Of a DNA stretch of 64,000 nt, positions 1 through 8,607 are shown piece after piece (positions within the stretch are counted from its first letter, which is position 1; each line of letters starts with the position of its first letter). The translations under genes were made by a program, and so were the position numbers. The stretch lies in NCBI RefSeq assembly GCF_014836635.1, contig NZ_JACSQL010000007.1:108668-172667 (forward strand), given 5' to 3'. Under the pieces are notes generated by a model. That model was not told where the DNA came from and searched no databases. It saw nothing but the letters and a program-made list of their open reading frames with translations. Source of the DNA: Paenibacillus gallinarum. GTDB lineage: Bacteria > Bacillota > Bacilli > Paenibacillales > Paenibacillaceae.

Positions 1-69
1 TCTTTTTATAAAACATGACCAAATTAAAATGCCGCTTAACTAAAATAAATCAAAAATCATAGCAGTGCC

Positions 70-711
70 TTAGATAAGTCCTTGCTCCACAGCATACCGG
101 GTCAGTTGGACTCTGTTTTGAACTTGAAGCTTTTGCAGTATATTCTTAAGATGATTTTTTACCGTATATTCCGAAATTTCATATCTTAAAGCAATCTCTT
201 TATTCGTCAAACCTCTAGCCACTTCATATAAAATATCCCGCTCTCTTGAGGTAAGGTGAGTTACCGTTTCCTTTCTTTCTGTAATATGCACTTCTTTCAA
301 AATTTCGTATGCTAGTTCTCTACTTAGAGGTGCTGCTTCATTCATTACGCAGTCTAAATATTCGAGCGAAGTGGATTGATTGAGGTTCTTAAGCAGATAA
401 CCTTGAGCCCCGTATTTAAGTGCTTCAAGCAGATTCAGCATATCATCAGATACCGTAACCAAGACGATCTTAATAAAGGGATAACGTGCTTTAATATGTC
501 TTGTGGCTTCAAACCCATTCATTTCGGGCATTTCAATGTCCATAAGAATAAGATCTGGAAGCTTTCGTTCCACAAATTCAATAGCTTGTAAACCGCTGGT
601 GGCTGTACCAATGACTTCAAATCTCTCCACTGATCCTAACATCTCACATATTGCGTTCCTTGCCTGTGCGTGGTCATCAACCACCAGAACTTGGGTTTTC
701 GTGGTGTCCAT
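70..711 (-). CDS. NarL/FixJ-family response regulator
   Basis: A 213-residue two-component response regulator that should bind DNA after phosphorylation. Residues 1-120 form a receiver domain: acidic pair D12/D13, phosphoacceptor D58 in LILMDIEMP, switch T86 and K108 in LLKNL. Residues 148-210 form a LuxR-type helix-turn-helix (LTSRERDILYEVARGLTNKE, then SEYTVKNHL). The start ATG is preceded by AGAGGGA. No histidine kinase lies beside it: the next gene upstream is an unrelated MazF-like gene, separated by a terminator. The cognate kinase is either left of the window or elsewhere. The family is clear; the target genes are unknown. Confidence 0.9.
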   Translation of the reverse strand: MDTTKTQVLVVDDHAQARNAICEMLGSVERFEVIGTATSGLQAIEFVERKLPDLILMDIEMPEMNGFEATRHIKARYPFIKIVLVTVSDDMLNLLEALKYGAQGYLLKNLNQSTSLEYLDCVMNEAAPLSRELAYEILKEVHITERKETVTHLTSRERDILYEVARGLTNKEIALRYEISEYTVKNHLKNILQKLQVQNRVQLTRYAVEQGLI

Positions 712-774
712 TAATGGGTCCCTCTTTTTCTCTCTTTATTATTAAAAATCCAGGTGACTTCATCAAACTCGCTT

Positions 775-803
775 AAAAGGCTGCCGTGTACCGGCAGCCT
801 TTT
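775..803. terminator. Bidirectional intrinsic terminator
   Basis: A 12-bp perfect stem (AAAAGGCTGCCG, loop TGTAC, CGGCAGCCTTTT) with T-runs on both strands. It lies just after the stop of the MazF-like gene and isolates the response regulator gene from it. Confidence 0.85.
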
Positions 804-870
804 ATCATTTTGCTAAGTATGAACCTATTCGTCAAGAAGAAAAAGCCGCCAACAGCGACTTTTCAGCATA

Positions 871-1215
871 CTATTTCTTAAGCTCACGACTGAAACCAAA
901 CATAACATTGACGATGGTTGATAAAACTTTCTTCAAGTCCTCAGGAGACAAACATCCCATCTTTTCCTTTAGATTAGATATTGGTATTGTATTCATTGTA
1001 TTTAACATAACGACTGCACGATCCGCTCCTATTGCTTGACCATCCACTTCTACTTCGAGAATATGATTAGATTTCCCACGCAAAAATTGAACTGTTACGA
1101 TCTCCGGTCCTTCCTCATCTTCCGTTTCCTCACGTGTCACAATTAACTGAGTTACTATATAATCACGTGTGTGCGAAAGTCCTGACCAAATTTCTCCCCG
1201 TTTAATCTTTGACAT
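871..1215 (-). CDS. MazF/PemK-like protein without visible antitoxin
   Basis: A 114-residue protein with the outline of the MazF/PemK fold: an N-terminal KRGEIW strand (RGDIW in the family), a central beta region, then AVVMLNTMNTIPISNLKEKM followed by a helix beginning LSPEDLKKVL. That end pattern matches the RTI...L...L..E.....V end of MazF toxins, which are mRNA endoribonucleases. The reading frame opens 6 bases earlier, but GAGAGGG sits 6 bases before the second ATG, so 1215 is chosen. No antitoxin gene lies beside it on either strand, so it could be a solitary toxin homologue, a domesticated RNase or a non-catalytic relative. Family call is moderate and function is inferred. Confidence 0.6.
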   Translation of the reverse strand: MSKIKRGEIWSGLSHTRDYIVTQLIVTREETEDEEGPEIVTVQFLRGKSNHILEVEVDGQAIGADRAVVMLNTMNTIPISNLKEKMGCLSPEDLKKVLSTIVNVMFGFSRELKK

Positions 1216-1425
1216 ATTCATCCCTCTCTATGATGACTTTTACTTACTCATTAATTTACGTAGGAGGGAAGCATTTGTACAGTGAATTAATACCGACATT
1301 TTGAATACTCTTATCAGTCCCAAAAGATAAATATTGTTTAATTTCTGTTAAAAGAAGTGTTTTGATTGTCCATCCTTAATGTTCCAGGTTAGTTGTGATT
1401 ACCTAGACTTTGTGTACCAGTCTCG

Positions 1426-2262
1426 TTACTCGTCCCGAACTACACGAAAACCCTGATCAGCTCCAAATCCATTCGGATCAAATTTCCCTTGAAAAGATAT
1501 CTCATTGCTGTTAATATCACCTATCCAACCGCCGCCTTTCACGATACGGAAAGAGTTGCTATTTTCCTGGTCCTCATACCAGTCCCAACACCATTCTCTT
1601 ACATTACCTGACATATCATAAATTTCTAACTCGTTAGGCTCCTTAAGCCCTACTTCTTTTGCCTTAGTTCCGTTATTTTCGATCGCAGGCCAGTTCCAAT
1701 CACCTGATAAGTATTTATCTCCAGCGTTTCTCCAGTACCAAGCTACTTCATCTGCTTGATCACTGCCGCTATATGTGTAGCCCTTGCTCATTTTGCCCCC
1801 GCTTGCGGCGTATTCCCATTCCGCTTCTGTCGGCAGTCTGTAACCGTTAGCTCCCTCATTCACCGTAACGGTCCATTTTATGGGATCATTCTCATTCCTA
1901 TTGTTCGGATCTTTTTTGCTCTTATCTATATTATAAAATGGTTTCAAATCCTCTTTTTCACTTCTTGCGTTACAATACTCTATCGCGTCATACCAGCTAA
2001 CCATTTCTACTGGTAATTGTTCCCCTCTAAAATTAGAAGGATTGCTTTCCATTACTTCCACCCACTCTTTTTGAGTCACTTCATATTTACTCATATAGAA
2101 GTTTGGGATGGTTACTTCCTCGCCATAATAATTGGAGTTTTTATTTAGAAATGACCCGCCTTCCACGAGTACAAAGTTATCATTTTTCACTGACTTTTGT
2201 TGCGAACAAGCACTAATTAGAACGAATAATAATGATAAAAAGAAAATCGATCGCTTTTTCAT
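1426..2262 (-). CDS. FGE/SUMF1-domain lipoprotein
   Basis: A 278-residue lipoprotein: basic N-terminus, hydrophobic segment and lipobox LISAC with Cys19 as the probable lipidation site. The rest is a formylglycine-generating-enzyme-like (SUMF1) domain, seen in MSKYEVTQKEWVEVM, YRLPTEAEWEYAASGG, YDMSGNVREWCWDW and the terminal GFRVVRD. Known family members oxidise a sulfatase cysteine, or in many bacteria serve as binding or regulatory modules with no sulfatase. No sulfatase is in the window, so the enzymatic role is unproven. The start is supported by AAAAGGAGA 7 bases upstream. Confidence 0.85.
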   Translation of the reverse strand: MKKRSIFFLSLLFVLISACSQQKSVKNDNFVLVEGGSFLNKNSNYYGEEVTIPNFYMSKYEVTQKEWVEVMESNPSNFRGEQLPVEMVSWYDAIEYCNARSEKEDLKPFYNIDKSKKDPNNRNENDPIKWTVTVNEGANGYRLPTEAEWEYAASGGKMSKGYTYSGSDQADEVAWYWRNAGDKYLSGDWNWPAIENNGTKAKEVGLKEPNELEIYDMSGNVREWCWDWYEDQENSNSFRIVKGGGWIGDINSNEISFQGKFDPNGFGADQGFRVVRDE

Positions 2263-2288
2263 TCGCTTATCTCCTTTTTTCCGTATAG

Positions 2289-2323
2289 AAAAAAAGTTAT
2301 AGGCCGCATGGACCTATAACTTT
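2289..2323 (-). terminator. Intrinsic terminator of xynA
   Basis: Inverted repeat AAAGTTATAGG / CCTATAACTTT around a short loop. On the minus strand it is followed by a run of T. It lies about 75 bases past the xynA stop. Confidence 0.8.
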
Positions 2324-2395
2324 CCTCCTGCAAAGCCGAAAGACTTCCTCTTTTTTCGTTATATAAACTGTAATGATATACTTTCGGTTAAAGTG

Positions 2396-3031
2396 TTACC
2401 ATACGGTTACATTCGAACTGCCGCTGCTTTGGTAACCCTCTGTTGCTAATACCTGATATGACCAACTGCTTCCTAAATTCATCCCCACATTCTTCCATGC
2501 GTTAACATGGTTGCCAAACGTAATTGACGCGTTAACTCCGGTTGGTCTTTTGGATTGACGGACACTCCAGTACTGAGTAAATGTTTGTGTTCCGTCTATG
2601 GAAGGTGCATTGTACCTTGTTGTCGTGTAAATATCGTAAGTACCTCCATCGCTAGTCATGCTGCCTTTATAGGTTCCCGTCGGTCTATAAGTACCCCAGC
2701 TATCAACGACATAGTACTCAATTAATGAGTTCCTAGTCCATCCATAGAGGGTTAAGTATCCGTTACCCGAAGGAGCAAAGACACCCGCATTATAATTTAC
2801 GGTTCGGGTCGGTGATCCGGTGGTCCAGCCTTTGCCGACAACAAAATTGCCAGTATTACTCCAGTTGACGCTGTAATTCCCTCCAGAGCCATTGACCGCA
2901 TTCACGGTTCCGCCGCCATCTGTCCAATTTTGCCAATAATCGGTTGCTGCACTCGAGGTTGCTGCAAATATTCCTAAACTCATGGACACTGCAAGGATTA
3001 CCGCTCCAACTTTCTTTTTCATTTTAAACAT
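2396..3031 (-). CDS. xynA: Secreted GH11 endo-1,4-beta-xylanase
   Basis: A 211-residue glycoside hydrolase family 11 xylanase that cuts the beta-1,4-xylose backbone of xylan outside the cell. A Sec signal peptide (KKK, hydrophobic core, ATSSA) ends near residue 28. The mature part is the single beta-jelly-roll catalytic domain, from my recollection very close to B. subtilis XynA and almost the same length. The nucleophile is E105 (LIEYYVV) and the acid/base is E198 (ATEGYQSSG); the thumb loop is [13 protein letters not shown]. There is no carbohydrate-binding module. GGAGG stands 7 bases before the ATG. The gene is monocistronic with its own terminator and has a perfect cre site upstream, so glucose repression through CcpA is likely. 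Confidence 0.97.
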   Translation of the reverse strand: MFKMKKKVGAVILAVSMSLGIFAATSSAATDYWQNWTDGGGTVNAVNGSGGNYSVNWSNTGNFVVGKGWTTGSPTRTVNYNAGVFAPSGNGYLTLYGWTRNSLIEYYVVDSWGTYRPTGTYKGSMTSDGGTYDIYTTTRYNAPSIDGTQTFTQYWSVRQSKRPTGVNASITFGNHVNAWKNVGMNLGSSWSYQVLATEGYQSSGSSNVTVW

Positions 3032-3160
3032 AAACTACCTCCTGGCCTATTTTTGATTCATTTTTGCTTTACAACATGCAGCAGTATCTTGGTTGTTTTT
3101 TTGTTTCGAGTAGCAACATACCTATCTCTGCCTGTGTCATCATTCTTGAACGCTTAACCA

Positions 3161-3168
3161 CCTCCTTT
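3161..3168 (-). promoter_or_regulatory. Strong SD-like element without a usable start in the xynA leader
   Basis: On the minus strand the predicted xynA mRNA begins near 3170 and carries AAAGGAGG within about 10 bases of its 5' end, roughly 130 bases before the xynA start. The nearest codons (a GTG touching the SD, an ATG 17 bases on) are badly spaced. It resembles the STAB-SD mRNA-stabilising element of Bacillus cry3A. A 30-codon leader ORF from the GTG at 3161 is the alternative. Confidence 0.4.
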
Positions 3169-3176
3169 ACGGAAAG

Positions 3177-3199
3177 ATTATAAGTTGAAAGCGCATACA
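3177..3199 (-). promoter_or_regulatory. xynA -10 box overlapped by a perfect cre site
   Basis: The minus strand has TATAAT at 3182-3177. Just upstream, 3185-3199 read on the plus strand is TTGAAAGCGCATACA, matching all fixed positions of the CcpA consensus WTGNAANCGNWNNCW. A cre placed between -35 and -10 would block transcription when CcpA is active. The -35 hexamer is poor. Confidence 0.65.
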
Positions 3200-3260
3200 A
3201 AACTATTGTGCAAATTAAAGGTTTTACTTTACTTTTCACTGGTAAATCAACTCAAACAGA

Positions 3261-3286
3261 AAAAAGCCGCCCTTTAAAGGACGGCT
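3261..3286 (-). terminator. Intrinsic terminator of the ara operon
   Basis: Stem AGCCGCCCTTT / AAAGGACGGCT with one mismatch-type pair, followed on the minus strand by TTTTTT. It lies about 40 bases beyond the araA stop. Confidence 0.85.
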
Positions 3287-3326
3287 CTAATGATATGATT
3301 CTTATCATTTAGAAGAAGATGAATAA

Positions 3327-4751
3327 TTACTTAATTACTACATAATCCAGGTTTACGAGTTTAGCGTAAGTTACAATTTGATCTGTAGTTAAGTTAAGAG
3401 ATACAACGGTATGGTGGCCGCCGCCATTTTCGATCCAAGCTTTAACCCCATCTTGGAAGTTTGGTTTCACGTTCCAAAGTACACGAGCTACTGGAAGTTT
3501 TGGAGCCGGAGTTGTTGGTTCAAAAGCAGTAACTTCGTTGATCAAAAGCTTGTAGTGTGTACCGAAGTCAGCCATGGATACAACGACACCGTCTCCTTGT
3601 TTTCCGTCGAATACCAAACGAGCTGGATCTTCTTTATCGCCAATACCGAGCGGTGAAACGACAACTTTAGGTTTGTTGCAAGCGAGTGTTGGATCCACTT
3701 CAAGCATGTGAGATTGAAGAATGGACTCTTGTCCAGCTGTGAGTTCATAAGTGTAATCTTCCATAAAGCCTGTAGACTTATTGTGGCTCATTACTTTGAG
3801 CAAACGATCCAGTGCTGCTGTCTTCCAGTCGCCTTCTCCCGCAAAACCATATCCTTGAGCCATCAAACGTTGGACGGCAAGTCCAGGAAGCTGTTTCATT
3901 CCATGCAGATCTTCAAAGTTTGTTGTGAAAGCATTGTAGCCGCCTTGATCCAAGAAGCGTTTGATCGCGATTTCATAGCTGATTTGTACTTTTACACTTG
4001 CTTCCCAAGCTTCTTTACTGTAATTACCGTATTCAAAATCATACAATTCTGCATATTCAGCAAACAGATCATTAATTTCTTCTTCTGTAACTTCATTGAT
4101 AACCTGAACAAGATCACCGATACCAAAGTAATCAACCGTCCAGCCAAATTGAATCTGCGCTTCGACCTTATCTCCTTCAGTAACCCCTACATTACGCATG
4201 TTGTCGCCAAAACGAGCAACTTTGATATGGAAGCTTTCATTGTATGCAACCGCTACGTCCATCCATTCTGCAATTTGTTTTTGCACTTCAGGACGTTCCC
4301 AGTAACCTACAACAATTTTGTTTTGTTTGTTCAGGCGAGCATTAATAAATCCGTACTCTCTGTCTCCATGAGCAGCTTGGTTGAGGTTCATGAAATCCAT
4401 ATCAATGGTTGCCCAAGGAATACTTTCGTTATATTGAGTTGCTAAATGAAGTAAAGGTTTTTGCAACAGTTTTGTTCCGCGAATCCACATTTTTGCTGGT
4501 GAAAAGGTATGCATCCAAGTAATTACACCGGCAACTTCATCACGATAGTTAACTTCTTTCATAATGTCTGTAATCTTATCTGCACTTACTGCTAGATCTT
4601 GCAATACGAGCGGGTAAGGAAGAACACCGCTATTATTTAATGCATCCGTCATTTCTTGAGCGTGGGCTTTCACTTCTGCTAATGCTTCTTCTCCGTATAG
4701 ATGCTGTGAACCAACAACAAACCAAAATTGTTTTGTGCTAACTGTTGTCAT
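3327..4751 (-). CDS. araA: L-arabinose isomerase
   Basis: A 474-residue cytoplasmic isomerase converting L-arabinose to L-ribulose, full length for the family. Conserved metal and substrate residues are visible: [12 protein letters not shown] (Glu), [10 protein letters not shown] (Glu), QSHMLEVDP (His) and GGGHHTVV (His), corresponding to the E306/E331/H348/H447 set known from the E. coli enzyme. The ATG has AGAGGAT upstream. It is the last gene of araB-araD-araA, 74 bases after araD, and is followed by a terminator. AraR and CcpA sites at the head of the operon should control it. Confidence 0.98.
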   Translation of the reverse strand: MTTVSTKQFWFVVGSQHLYGEEALAEVKAHAQEMTDALNNSGVLPYPLVLQDLAVSADKITDIMKEVNYRDEVAGVITWMHTFSPAKMWIRGTKLLQKPLLHLATQYNESIPWATIDMDFMNLNQAAHGDREYGFINARLNKQNKIVVGYWERPEVQKQIAEWMDVAVAYNESFHIKVARFGDNMRNVGVTEGDKVEAQIQFGWTVDYFGIGDLVQVINEVTEEEINDLFAEYAELYDFEYGNYSKEAWEASVKVQISYEIAIKRFLDQGGYNAFTTNFEDLHGMKQLPGLAVQRLMAQGYGFAGEGDWKTAALDRLLKVMSHNKSTGFMEDYTYELTAGQESILQSHMLEVDPTLACNKPKVVVSPLGIGDKEDPARLVFDGKQGDGVVVSMADFGTHYKLLINEVTAFEPTTPAPKLPVARVLWNVKPNFQDGVKAWIENGGGHHTVVSLNLTTDQIVTYAKLVNLDYVVIK

Positions 4752-4825
4752 ATGAATCCTCTTTTCTATTATTTATAGTGCAATCAATTTCAAGTTAGTA
4801 ATACGATGTCCTTGATTCAGTTAAC

Positions 4826-5521
4826 TTACTTTTGTCCGTAATAAGCGTTTTTTCCATGTTTACGTAAGTAGTGTTTATCTAAAATGCGCTGCGGCAATTC
4901 CTCTGCAAAATGATTTAACTCTCTAGCAAATAAATTCATTTTCGAAACTTCTTCTAGCACAACACTATTCATTACTGCTGTTTTTGCATCTTTTCCCCAA
5001 GTAAATGGTCCGTGACCCTTAAGCAAGACACCTGGTACTGCCATAATATCGATACCGCGATTCTCAAAAGTCTCGATGATCACATGACCTGTTTCGGCTT
5101 CATAACCGCGGTCAACTTCCTCTTGTGTCAAGAATCGTGCGCAGGGAATGGAACCATAGAATGTATCTGCATGTGTAGTTCCCATGACCGGAACATCAAG
5201 TCCCGCTTGAGCCCAGACGGTTGCCCATGGTGAATGAGTATGGACAATACCACCGATTTCTGAATATTTTTTATAAAGAACGGCGTGAGTTGGCGTGTCA
5301 GAAGATGGTCTATACTCACCTTCCACGACATTGCCATCTAAATCAACAACGACCATATCACTTGCTTTCATCGTTTCATAATCAACACCGCTAGGCTTAA
5401 TAACAAACAAACCGCTTTCACGATCGATGGCACTTACATTGCCCCACGTATATTTAATAAGTCCTTGTTTAGGTAGATCGAGATTGGCTTGAAACACTTC
5501 TTCTTTTAGTTGTTCTAACAC
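4826..5521 (-). CDS. araD: L-ribulose-5-phosphate 4-epimerase
   Basis: A 231-residue class II aldolase/epimerase producing D-xylulose 5-phosphate for the pentose phosphate pathway. Zinc-binding histidines appear in [14 protein letters not shown] and near [21 protein letters not shown] and the N-terminal TWGNVSAID are typical of AraD. The start is GTG, supported by AAGGGGAGGG upstream. It begins 16 bases after the araB stop, so the two are co-transcribed. Confidence 0.97.
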   Translation of the reverse strand: MLEQLKEEVFQANLDLPKQGLIKYTWGNVSAIDRESGLFVIKPSGVDYETMKASDMVVVDLDGNVVEGEYRPSSDTPTHAVLYKKYSEIGGIVHTHSPWATVWAQAGLDVPVMGTTHADTFYGSIPCARFLTQEEVDRGYEAETGHVIIETFENRGIDIMAVPGVLLKGHGPFTWGKDAKTAVMNSVVLEEVSKMNLFARELNHFAEELPQRILDKHYLRKHGKNAYYGQK

Positions 5522-5537
5522 CGGATTCCCTCCCCTT

Positions 5538-7139
5538 TTAAGCTAAGTTGTCAACAGCAGCCTGCTCAATTTCCAGACCTTTTTTGTATCGTTCGATAAA
5601 TATTTCAAATCCTTTAACGTCTACTTCATCCGGATGAACTTCCTCAGCCACAACATCTTTAAAGACTTTTTGGTCCAGGAAGTCTTCTAAACTTTCGTTT
5701 GAGTCTTTATTAATCATGTAAGATGCAAGAATAGCCATTCCCCATGCGCCGCCCTCTCCAGCTGTGCTTGTCACAGATACAGGAACATTCAGTGCCGCTG
5801 CAACCATCTTCTGTCCAACGAGAGGAGTTTTAAATAAACCGCCATGAGCTAAGATGCTGTCGATTTCTACATTTTCTTTCTTCGTCAGAATGTCCATTCC
5901 GATCTTAAGGGCCCCAAATGCAGTAAAAAGATGCGTTCTCATGAAATTAGCTAAATTAAAATTACTTTCAGGGGTGCGGACAAAGAGTGGTCGTCCCTGC
6001 TCTAATCCTGTAATATTTTCGCCGGAAAAATAACCGTAGCTTAGCAGTCCGCCGCCGTCTGGGTCCGCTTCTAGTGCCTTGTTAAACATGACACTGAATA
6101 GTTTTTCCGTCTCCACTTTATGACCCATTGCTTGTGAAAATTCGCGGAACAGCCCCATCCAAGCATTGATATCGCTAGAACAGTTATTGGCATGTACCAT
6201 TCCAACAGGGCTACCATTTGGAGTCGTTACCATATCAATTTCCGGATGTAATTCGGAAAGATCATTTTCTAATACAATCATCGCAAACACGGAAGTTCCT
6301 ACGGAGACGTTTCCTGTGCGCTTTTTAACACTATTGGTAGCAACCATTCCTGTACCCGCATCGCCTTCAGCAGGACAAAGTGGAATACCTGGTTGTAAAT
6401 TTTCTGATTTATCAAGGATTTTGGCTCCAGCCGCTGTTAATTTACCAGCTTCTTCACCAGAGACATAAACTTGAGGCAGAATATCTTGCAACTTCCAAGG
6501 ATAACCTTTGGCAGAAGTAAGATCATCAAATTGTCTCATCATTGATTCGTTGTAATCTTTTGTAGATTCATCAATTGGGAAAATACCTGAGGCATCACCG
6601 ATGCCGATTGTTTTATGATCTGTAAGTAAAAAGTGAATGAATCCAGCCAACGTAGTGATAAAACGAATACGAGGCACATGTTCCTCTTCATTAAGAATAG
6701 CTTGATATAAATGAGCAATACTCCAACGTTCTGGAATGTTGAATTGGAACAGATCCGTTAACTCTTTTGCTGCAGTACCAGTTGTCGCATTACGCCATGT
6801 CCGAAACGGGACAAGCAGCTGATTATTTTCATCAAATGCCATATAACCGTGCATCATTGCAGAAAATCCAATAGAACCAATCGTTTGAAGTGTAACTTCG
6901 TATTTCTTCTCTACTTCTTGCTTCATTTCGCTATAGGCTGCTTGTAGTCCACTGAGAATATCCTCTAAGTTGTACGTCCAAAACCCATCGACTAACTTGT
7001 TCTCCCACTCGTAACTACCTGAAGCAATCGTTTCAAAGTTATTCGCAATGAGGACTGCTTTGATTCGTGTGGACCCAAATTCGATACCAAGTGAAGTTTC
7101 TCCCTTAGTAATTGCTTGTTTGATATTTAGCTGGCTCAT
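5538..7139 (-). CDS. araB: Ribulokinase (FGGY family)
   Basis: A 533-residue carbohydrate kinase phosphorylating L-ribulose with ATP. N-terminal FGGY motif [16 protein letters not shown], the central substrate region ([20 protein letters not shown]), [15 protein letters not shown], and C-terminal ATP-site segments [11 protein letters not shown] and [13 protein letters not shown] are seen. This longer FGGY type is the ribulokinase group common in Bacillota and differs from E. coli AraB in detail. It is the first gene of the operon; AGAGGGG lies 11 bases before the ATG. The promoter starts about 70 bases upstream. Confidence 0.93.
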   Translation of the reverse strand: MSQLNIKQAITKGETSLGIEFGSTRIKAVLIANNFETIASGSYEWENKLVDGFWTYNLEDILSGLQAAYSEMKQEVEKKYEVTLQTIGSIGFSAMMHGYMAFDENNQLLVPFRTWRNATTGTAAKELTDLFQFNIPERWSIAHLYQAILNEEEHVPRIRFITTLAGFIHFLLTDHKTIGIGDASGIFPIDESTKDYNESMMRQFDDLTSAKGYPWKLQDILPQVYVSGEEAGKLTAAGAKILDKSENLQPGIPLCPAEGDAGTGMVATNSVKKRTGNVSVGTSVFAMIVLENDLSELHPEIDMVTTPNGSPVGMVHANNCSSDINAWMGLFREFSQAMGHKVETEKLFSVMFNKALEADPDGGGLLSYGYFSGENITGLEQGRPLFVRTPESNFNLANFMRTHLFTAFGALKIGMDILTKKENVEIDSILAHGGLFKTPLVGQKMVAAALNVPVSVTSTAGEGGAWGMAILASYMINKDSNESLEDFLDQKVFKDVVAEEVHPDEVDVKGFEIFIERYKKGLEIEQAAVDNLA

Positions 7140-7190
7140 TCTTACGTTTGTCCCCTCTCAGATAACACTTTTAGAAACCTTAAAATCGAA

Positions 7191-7205
7191 AGAAGGCGCT
7201 TTCCT
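7191..7205 (-). promoter_or_regulatory. cre-like site at the ara transcription start
   Basis: The minus strand reads AGGAAAGCGCCTTCT, matching the cre consensus except for two positions. It lies immediately downstream of the predicted transcription start of araBDA, where CcpA would act as a roadblock. Two mismatches make this tentative. Confidence 0.4.
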
Positions 7206-7217
7206 TTTGACAGATTC

Positions 7218-7246
7218 AGTATATTTTTTGTTCGTACATTTGTCAA
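7218..7246 (-). promoter_or_regulatory. araBDA promoter with AraR-like operator in the spacer
   Basis: Minus strand -35 TTGACA (7246-7241), 17-base spacer and -10 TATACT (7223-7218), a near-consensus sigma-A promoter. The spacer region 7227-7243 holds TTTGTTCGTACATTTGT, similar to the AraR box known in B. subtilis (about ATTTGTACGTACAAAT). A second related box lies at 7259-7273. Repressor bound here would exclude RNA polymerase. Confidence 0.8.
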
Positions 7247-7300
7247 CAAATTTAAAAGGTATACATACAAATTAATAACGGAAGTTCCTCTTTTTTGGTA

Positions 7301-7316
7301 TTTATGTATACATAAA
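7301..7316. promoter_or_regulatory. Perfect 16-bp palindrome between araB and araR
   Basis: TTTATGTATACATAAA is exactly self-complementary and midway between the two divergent promoters. Its TGTA/TACA half-sites resemble AraR boxes, so it may be a shared or cooperative operator. The 342-base gap 7140-7481 holds only these regulatory sites. Confidence 0.55.
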
Positions 7317-7357
7317 GATATTATGTGACATAAAGCTACGTAGATAATATAATTGTT

Positions 7358-7428
7358 TTGAACTTTGTACATAAATAAGATAAAATGATTTATTTGATTA
7401 GACATAAATGAAATTTGTACTTACAACT
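7358..7428 (+). promoter_or_regulatory. araR promoter with AraR-like boxes
   Basis: Plus strand -35 TTGAAC (7358-7363), 17-base spacer, -10 TAAAAT (7381-7386). An AraR-like box, ACTTTGTACATAAAT, lies in the spacer at 7362-7376, and another, ATTTGTACTTACAACT, at 7413-7428 in the leader. This layout predicts autorepression, as known for B. subtilis araR. Confidence 0.7.
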
Positions 7429-7481
7429 ATTTTATATAAATTTGATATATTAACTAACAACGATGAAAGAAGTGAACTTTA

Positions 7482-8564
7482 GTGAAACCAAAATACCAAT
7501 TTATTATTGACGATATAAAAAGCAACATTCTTTCAGGCGTTTATAACGTCGGCGAACAAATTCCTACGGAGTCTGCATTACAAGAGCAGTACCAAGTTAG
7601 CCGACAGACTGTACGAAAAGCGATTTTAGAACTGTCTAACGAGGGATTTTTAAGAAGTGAAAAAGGTTCTGGTACTTATGTCAGCAACCAATATCGATCT
7701 AAATCGAATGGAAATACCAATAATAAGATCATTGGCGTCATCACGACTTATATTTCCGATTACATTTTCCCCTCCATTATCCGTGGTATTGAAGGAAGGC
7801 TTAATGAGGATAATTACTCGCTGCTATTAGCAAGTACAAATAATGATGTCGCACAAGAGAAAAAGGCATTAGAAATGATGCTCTCTTATGGGGTAGATGG
7901 TTTAATTGTTGAACCTACGAAAAGTAATCTATACAATCCCAATATTGCTTACTACCTAACATTCAAAGAACAAGATGTTCCCTTCATTATGATCAATGCT
8001 TATTATGAAGAACTCGAAGTTCCTTTCTTTTGTCTTGATGACGTACAATCTAGCTATCTAGCTACAAAAGAATTAATCTCAAGAGGACATAAAAAAATTG
8101 GGATTATCTCGAAAATGGATGACCTACAAGGTAAATATCGAATGAAGGGGTATATTAAAGCGCTGGGTGAAGCTAAATTACGGTTTCAACCTGAACAAGT
8201 GCTCTCATTTGATACAGAGTCAAAGCAGAATTTATCCGTTAACATAAAGAATTTCCTAATTGAAAATAGAGATGTGCTGACAGCTATTGTTTGTTATAAC
8301 GACGAGGTAGGACTTGAAGTCGTAAATGTGTGCAGACAACTAGATATTTCGATACCGGATGAATTATCTATTATTGGTCAAGACAATTCCTATATTGCAA
8401 AAAATGCAAATATTAAACTAACTACGCTGACACACCCGCAAGAACAAATGGGACGTGATGCTGCAGATTGGGTCATTAAGAAATTACAAGGTAAAAAAGA
8501 TCTTCCTACGAGCACTTATTATCAGCCAGTATTAATTGAAGGTGAGACTGTGGTGGAGAAATAG
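7482..8564 (+). CDS. araR: Arabinose operon repressor AraR
   Basis: A 360-residue chimeric repressor: a GntR-type winged helix at residues 1-70 (ESALQEQYQVSRQTVRKAIL and GSGTYV) joined to a LacI/periplasmic-binding-like effector domain from about 75 to the end (IIGVITTYISDYIFPSIIRG, GVDGLIVEP, ISRGHKKIGII). This architecture is that of AraR, which releases DNA on binding L-arabinose. The start is GTG with a weak upstream AAAGAAG. It is divergent from araBDA and shares operator-like boxes with it. Confidence 0.95.
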   Translation: MKPKYQFIIDDIKSNILSGVYNVGEQIPTESALQEQYQVSRQTVRKAILELSNEGFLRSEKGSGTYVSNQYRSKSNGNTNNKIIGVITTYISDYIFPSIIRGIEGRLNEDNYSLLLASTNNDVAQEKKALEMMLSYGVDGLIVEPTKSNLYNPNIAYYLTFKEQDVPFIMINAYYEELEVPFFCLDDVQSSYLATKELISRGHKKIGIISKMDDLQGKYRMKGYIKALGEAKLRFQPEQVLSFDTESKQNLSVNIKNFLIENRDVLTAIVCYNDEVGLEVVNVCRQLDISIPDELSIIGQDNSYIAKNANIKLTTLTHPQEQMGRDAADWVIKKLQGKKDLPTSTYYQPVLIEGETVVEK

Positions 8565-8575
8565 AAATTCATAAT

Positions 8576-8607
8576 AAAGAGCTCAGTCTAAATAGACTGG
8601 GCTCTTT
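8576..8607. terminator. Bidirectional terminator shared by araR and the lysR-type gene
   Basis: A 15-bp stem with one G-U pair, AAAGAGCTCAGTCTA / TAGACTGGGCTCTTT, and a 2-base spacer between arms. It serves the converging genes; the stop codon of the LysR gene (8588-8590) lies inside the left arm. Confidence 0.85.

Noticed and set aside
3708..4445. 245-codon plus-strand frame opposite araA
   Set aside because: Antisense shadow of the strongly conserved araA frame, without start signals.
7142..7405. 87-codon minus-strand frame between araB and araR
   Set aside because: It covers the two divergent promoters and operators and has no ribosome site.
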